Part shown: positions 5,222 through 5,367 of the stretch, piece by piece
How the letters are laid out: every line of letters begins with the position of its first letter
Position numbering within the stretch: the first letter of the stretch is position 1
NCBI RefSeq assembly: GCF_000963705.1
Contig: NZ_LAJY01000569.1
Coordinates: 1 to 5,367, forward strand
Length of the DNA stretch: 5,367 nt
From: Elstera litoralis
Lineage (GTDB): Bacteria; Pseudomonadota; Alphaproteobacteria; Elsterales; Elsteraceae
Direction of reading: 5' to 3'
The notes under the pieces: generated by a model
What the model saw: the letters and a program-made list of their open reading frames with translations, nothing else
Databases searched by the model: none
What the model was told of the DNA's origin: nothing
Made by a program: the position numbers and the translations under genes

Positions 5222-5367
5222 ATGAACCGGCTTTCGGTTTTGGCCGGTTTCATTTGGCCAGTCTCATTTGGCCGGCCTCATTTGGCTTGTCTCAAGGATG
5301 CGTGTGTGTCGATGACCCGTTCCGCCCTCACTTTTCCGGCCCGCCCGGATGCACACCGCCCCGCGTT
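5222..5367 (+). CDS. Possible start of an unidentified gene, truncated by the window end
   Basis: A frame with no stop runs to the right edge from ATG 5222, which has AAGG 6 nt upstream (5212-5215). Later in-frame starts are GTG 5306, with AAGGA (5294-5298) 7 nt before it, and ATG 5312. From 5222 the frame would read through the 14-bp repeats (MNRLSVLAGFIWPVSFGRPH), which looks like non-coding sequence read by chance, so a start at 5306 or 5312 (MTRSALTFPARPDAHRPA) is more likely. Too little is visible to name a family. A TATAAG box at 5209-5214 could be the -10 of its promoter, which would put the repeats in its leader, but no well-spaced -35 is seen. Confidence 0.3.
   Translation, partial: MNRLSVLAGFIWPVSFGRPHLACLKDACVSMTRSALTFPARPDAHRPA
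5225..5249 (+). other. Hairpin before the tandem repeats
   Basis: AACCGGC (5225-5231) and GCCGGTT (5243-5249) form a 7-bp GC-rich stem, extendable by a wobble pair on each side, with a loop of about 9 nt. It starts 74 nt after the thiol dioxygenase stop. No clear T-run follows, so it is at best a weak or factor-assisted terminator or a leader structure for the next gene. Its right arm is part of the first tandem repeat unit. Confidence 0.35.
5239..5294 (+). repeat. Four-copy 14-bp tandem repeat
   Basis: Four units in exact 14-bp register: TTTGGCCGGTTTCA (5239-5252), TTTGGCCAGTCTCA (5253-5266), TTTGGCCGGCCTCA (5267-5280) and TTTGGCTTGTCTCA (5281-5294). TTTGGC and the final TCA are invariant, so TCATTTGGC occurs three times. 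A 14-bp period is not a multiple of 3, so it is not a peptide repeat. It ends at AAGGA, a possible Shine-Dalgarno sequence. It could be a stacked operator or a slippage minisatellite. Confidence 0.85.

Noticed and set aside
5270..5277. GGCCGGCC palindrome as a separate regulatory site
   Set aside because: It arises from one variant unit of the 14-bp repeat and is expected in GC-rich DNA.
5239..5294. CRISPR array
   Set aside because: Units are 14 bp and directly adjacent with no spacers.

Overview
The window looks like a chromosomal stretch of a high-GC alphaproteobacterium. The best guess is the Rhodospirillales (Magnetospirillum, Azospirillum or Rhodospirillum relatives). The support is indirect: strong G/C preference at third codon positions, a CcmI-type cytochrome c maturation protein, an alphaproteobacterial style of chemoreceptor signalling domain, and a FecR-like module of the kind seen at the front of large adhesins in this group. 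No rRNA, tRNA, transposase, CRISPR or phage gene is visible.

Left part (1-1458, + strand): the C-terminal end of a CcmI/CycH-like TPR protein runs in from the left edge. After 62 bp comes a complete 291-residue protein with a FecR-like fold and no signal peptide. Middle part (1487-3747, - strand): two adjacent genes, each broken by a single apparent frameshift. One is a membrane-anchored chemoreceptor with no ligand-binding domain (1487-2600). The other is a MerR-type regulator fused to a P-loop, ABC-like ATPase domain (2711-3747). In both, the two reading frames join into one sensible protein once one base is removed (MCP) or added (MerR). They may be assembly errors or real decay.

Right part (3748-5367): a 150-bp divergent control region separates merR from a GntR/FCD regulator (3898-4623). 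The merR side carries a promoter with the 19-bp spacer typical of MerR-controlled promoters, with an inverted repeat inside it. The gntR side has a TTGACA box and two palindromes. The gntR stop codon overlaps the start of a cupin thiol dioxygenase gene (4620-5150) as ATGA. The regulator and enzyme therefore form a translationally coupled pair, probably for sensing and oxidising a small thiol. The last 217 bp hold a four-copy 14-bp tandem repeat, a hairpin, and the possible start of another gene that leaves the window.

Most worth following up are the MerR-ATPase fusion with its own MerR-style promoter, the GntR/thiol dioxygenase pair with its unusual active-site residues, and the 14-bp repeat array.
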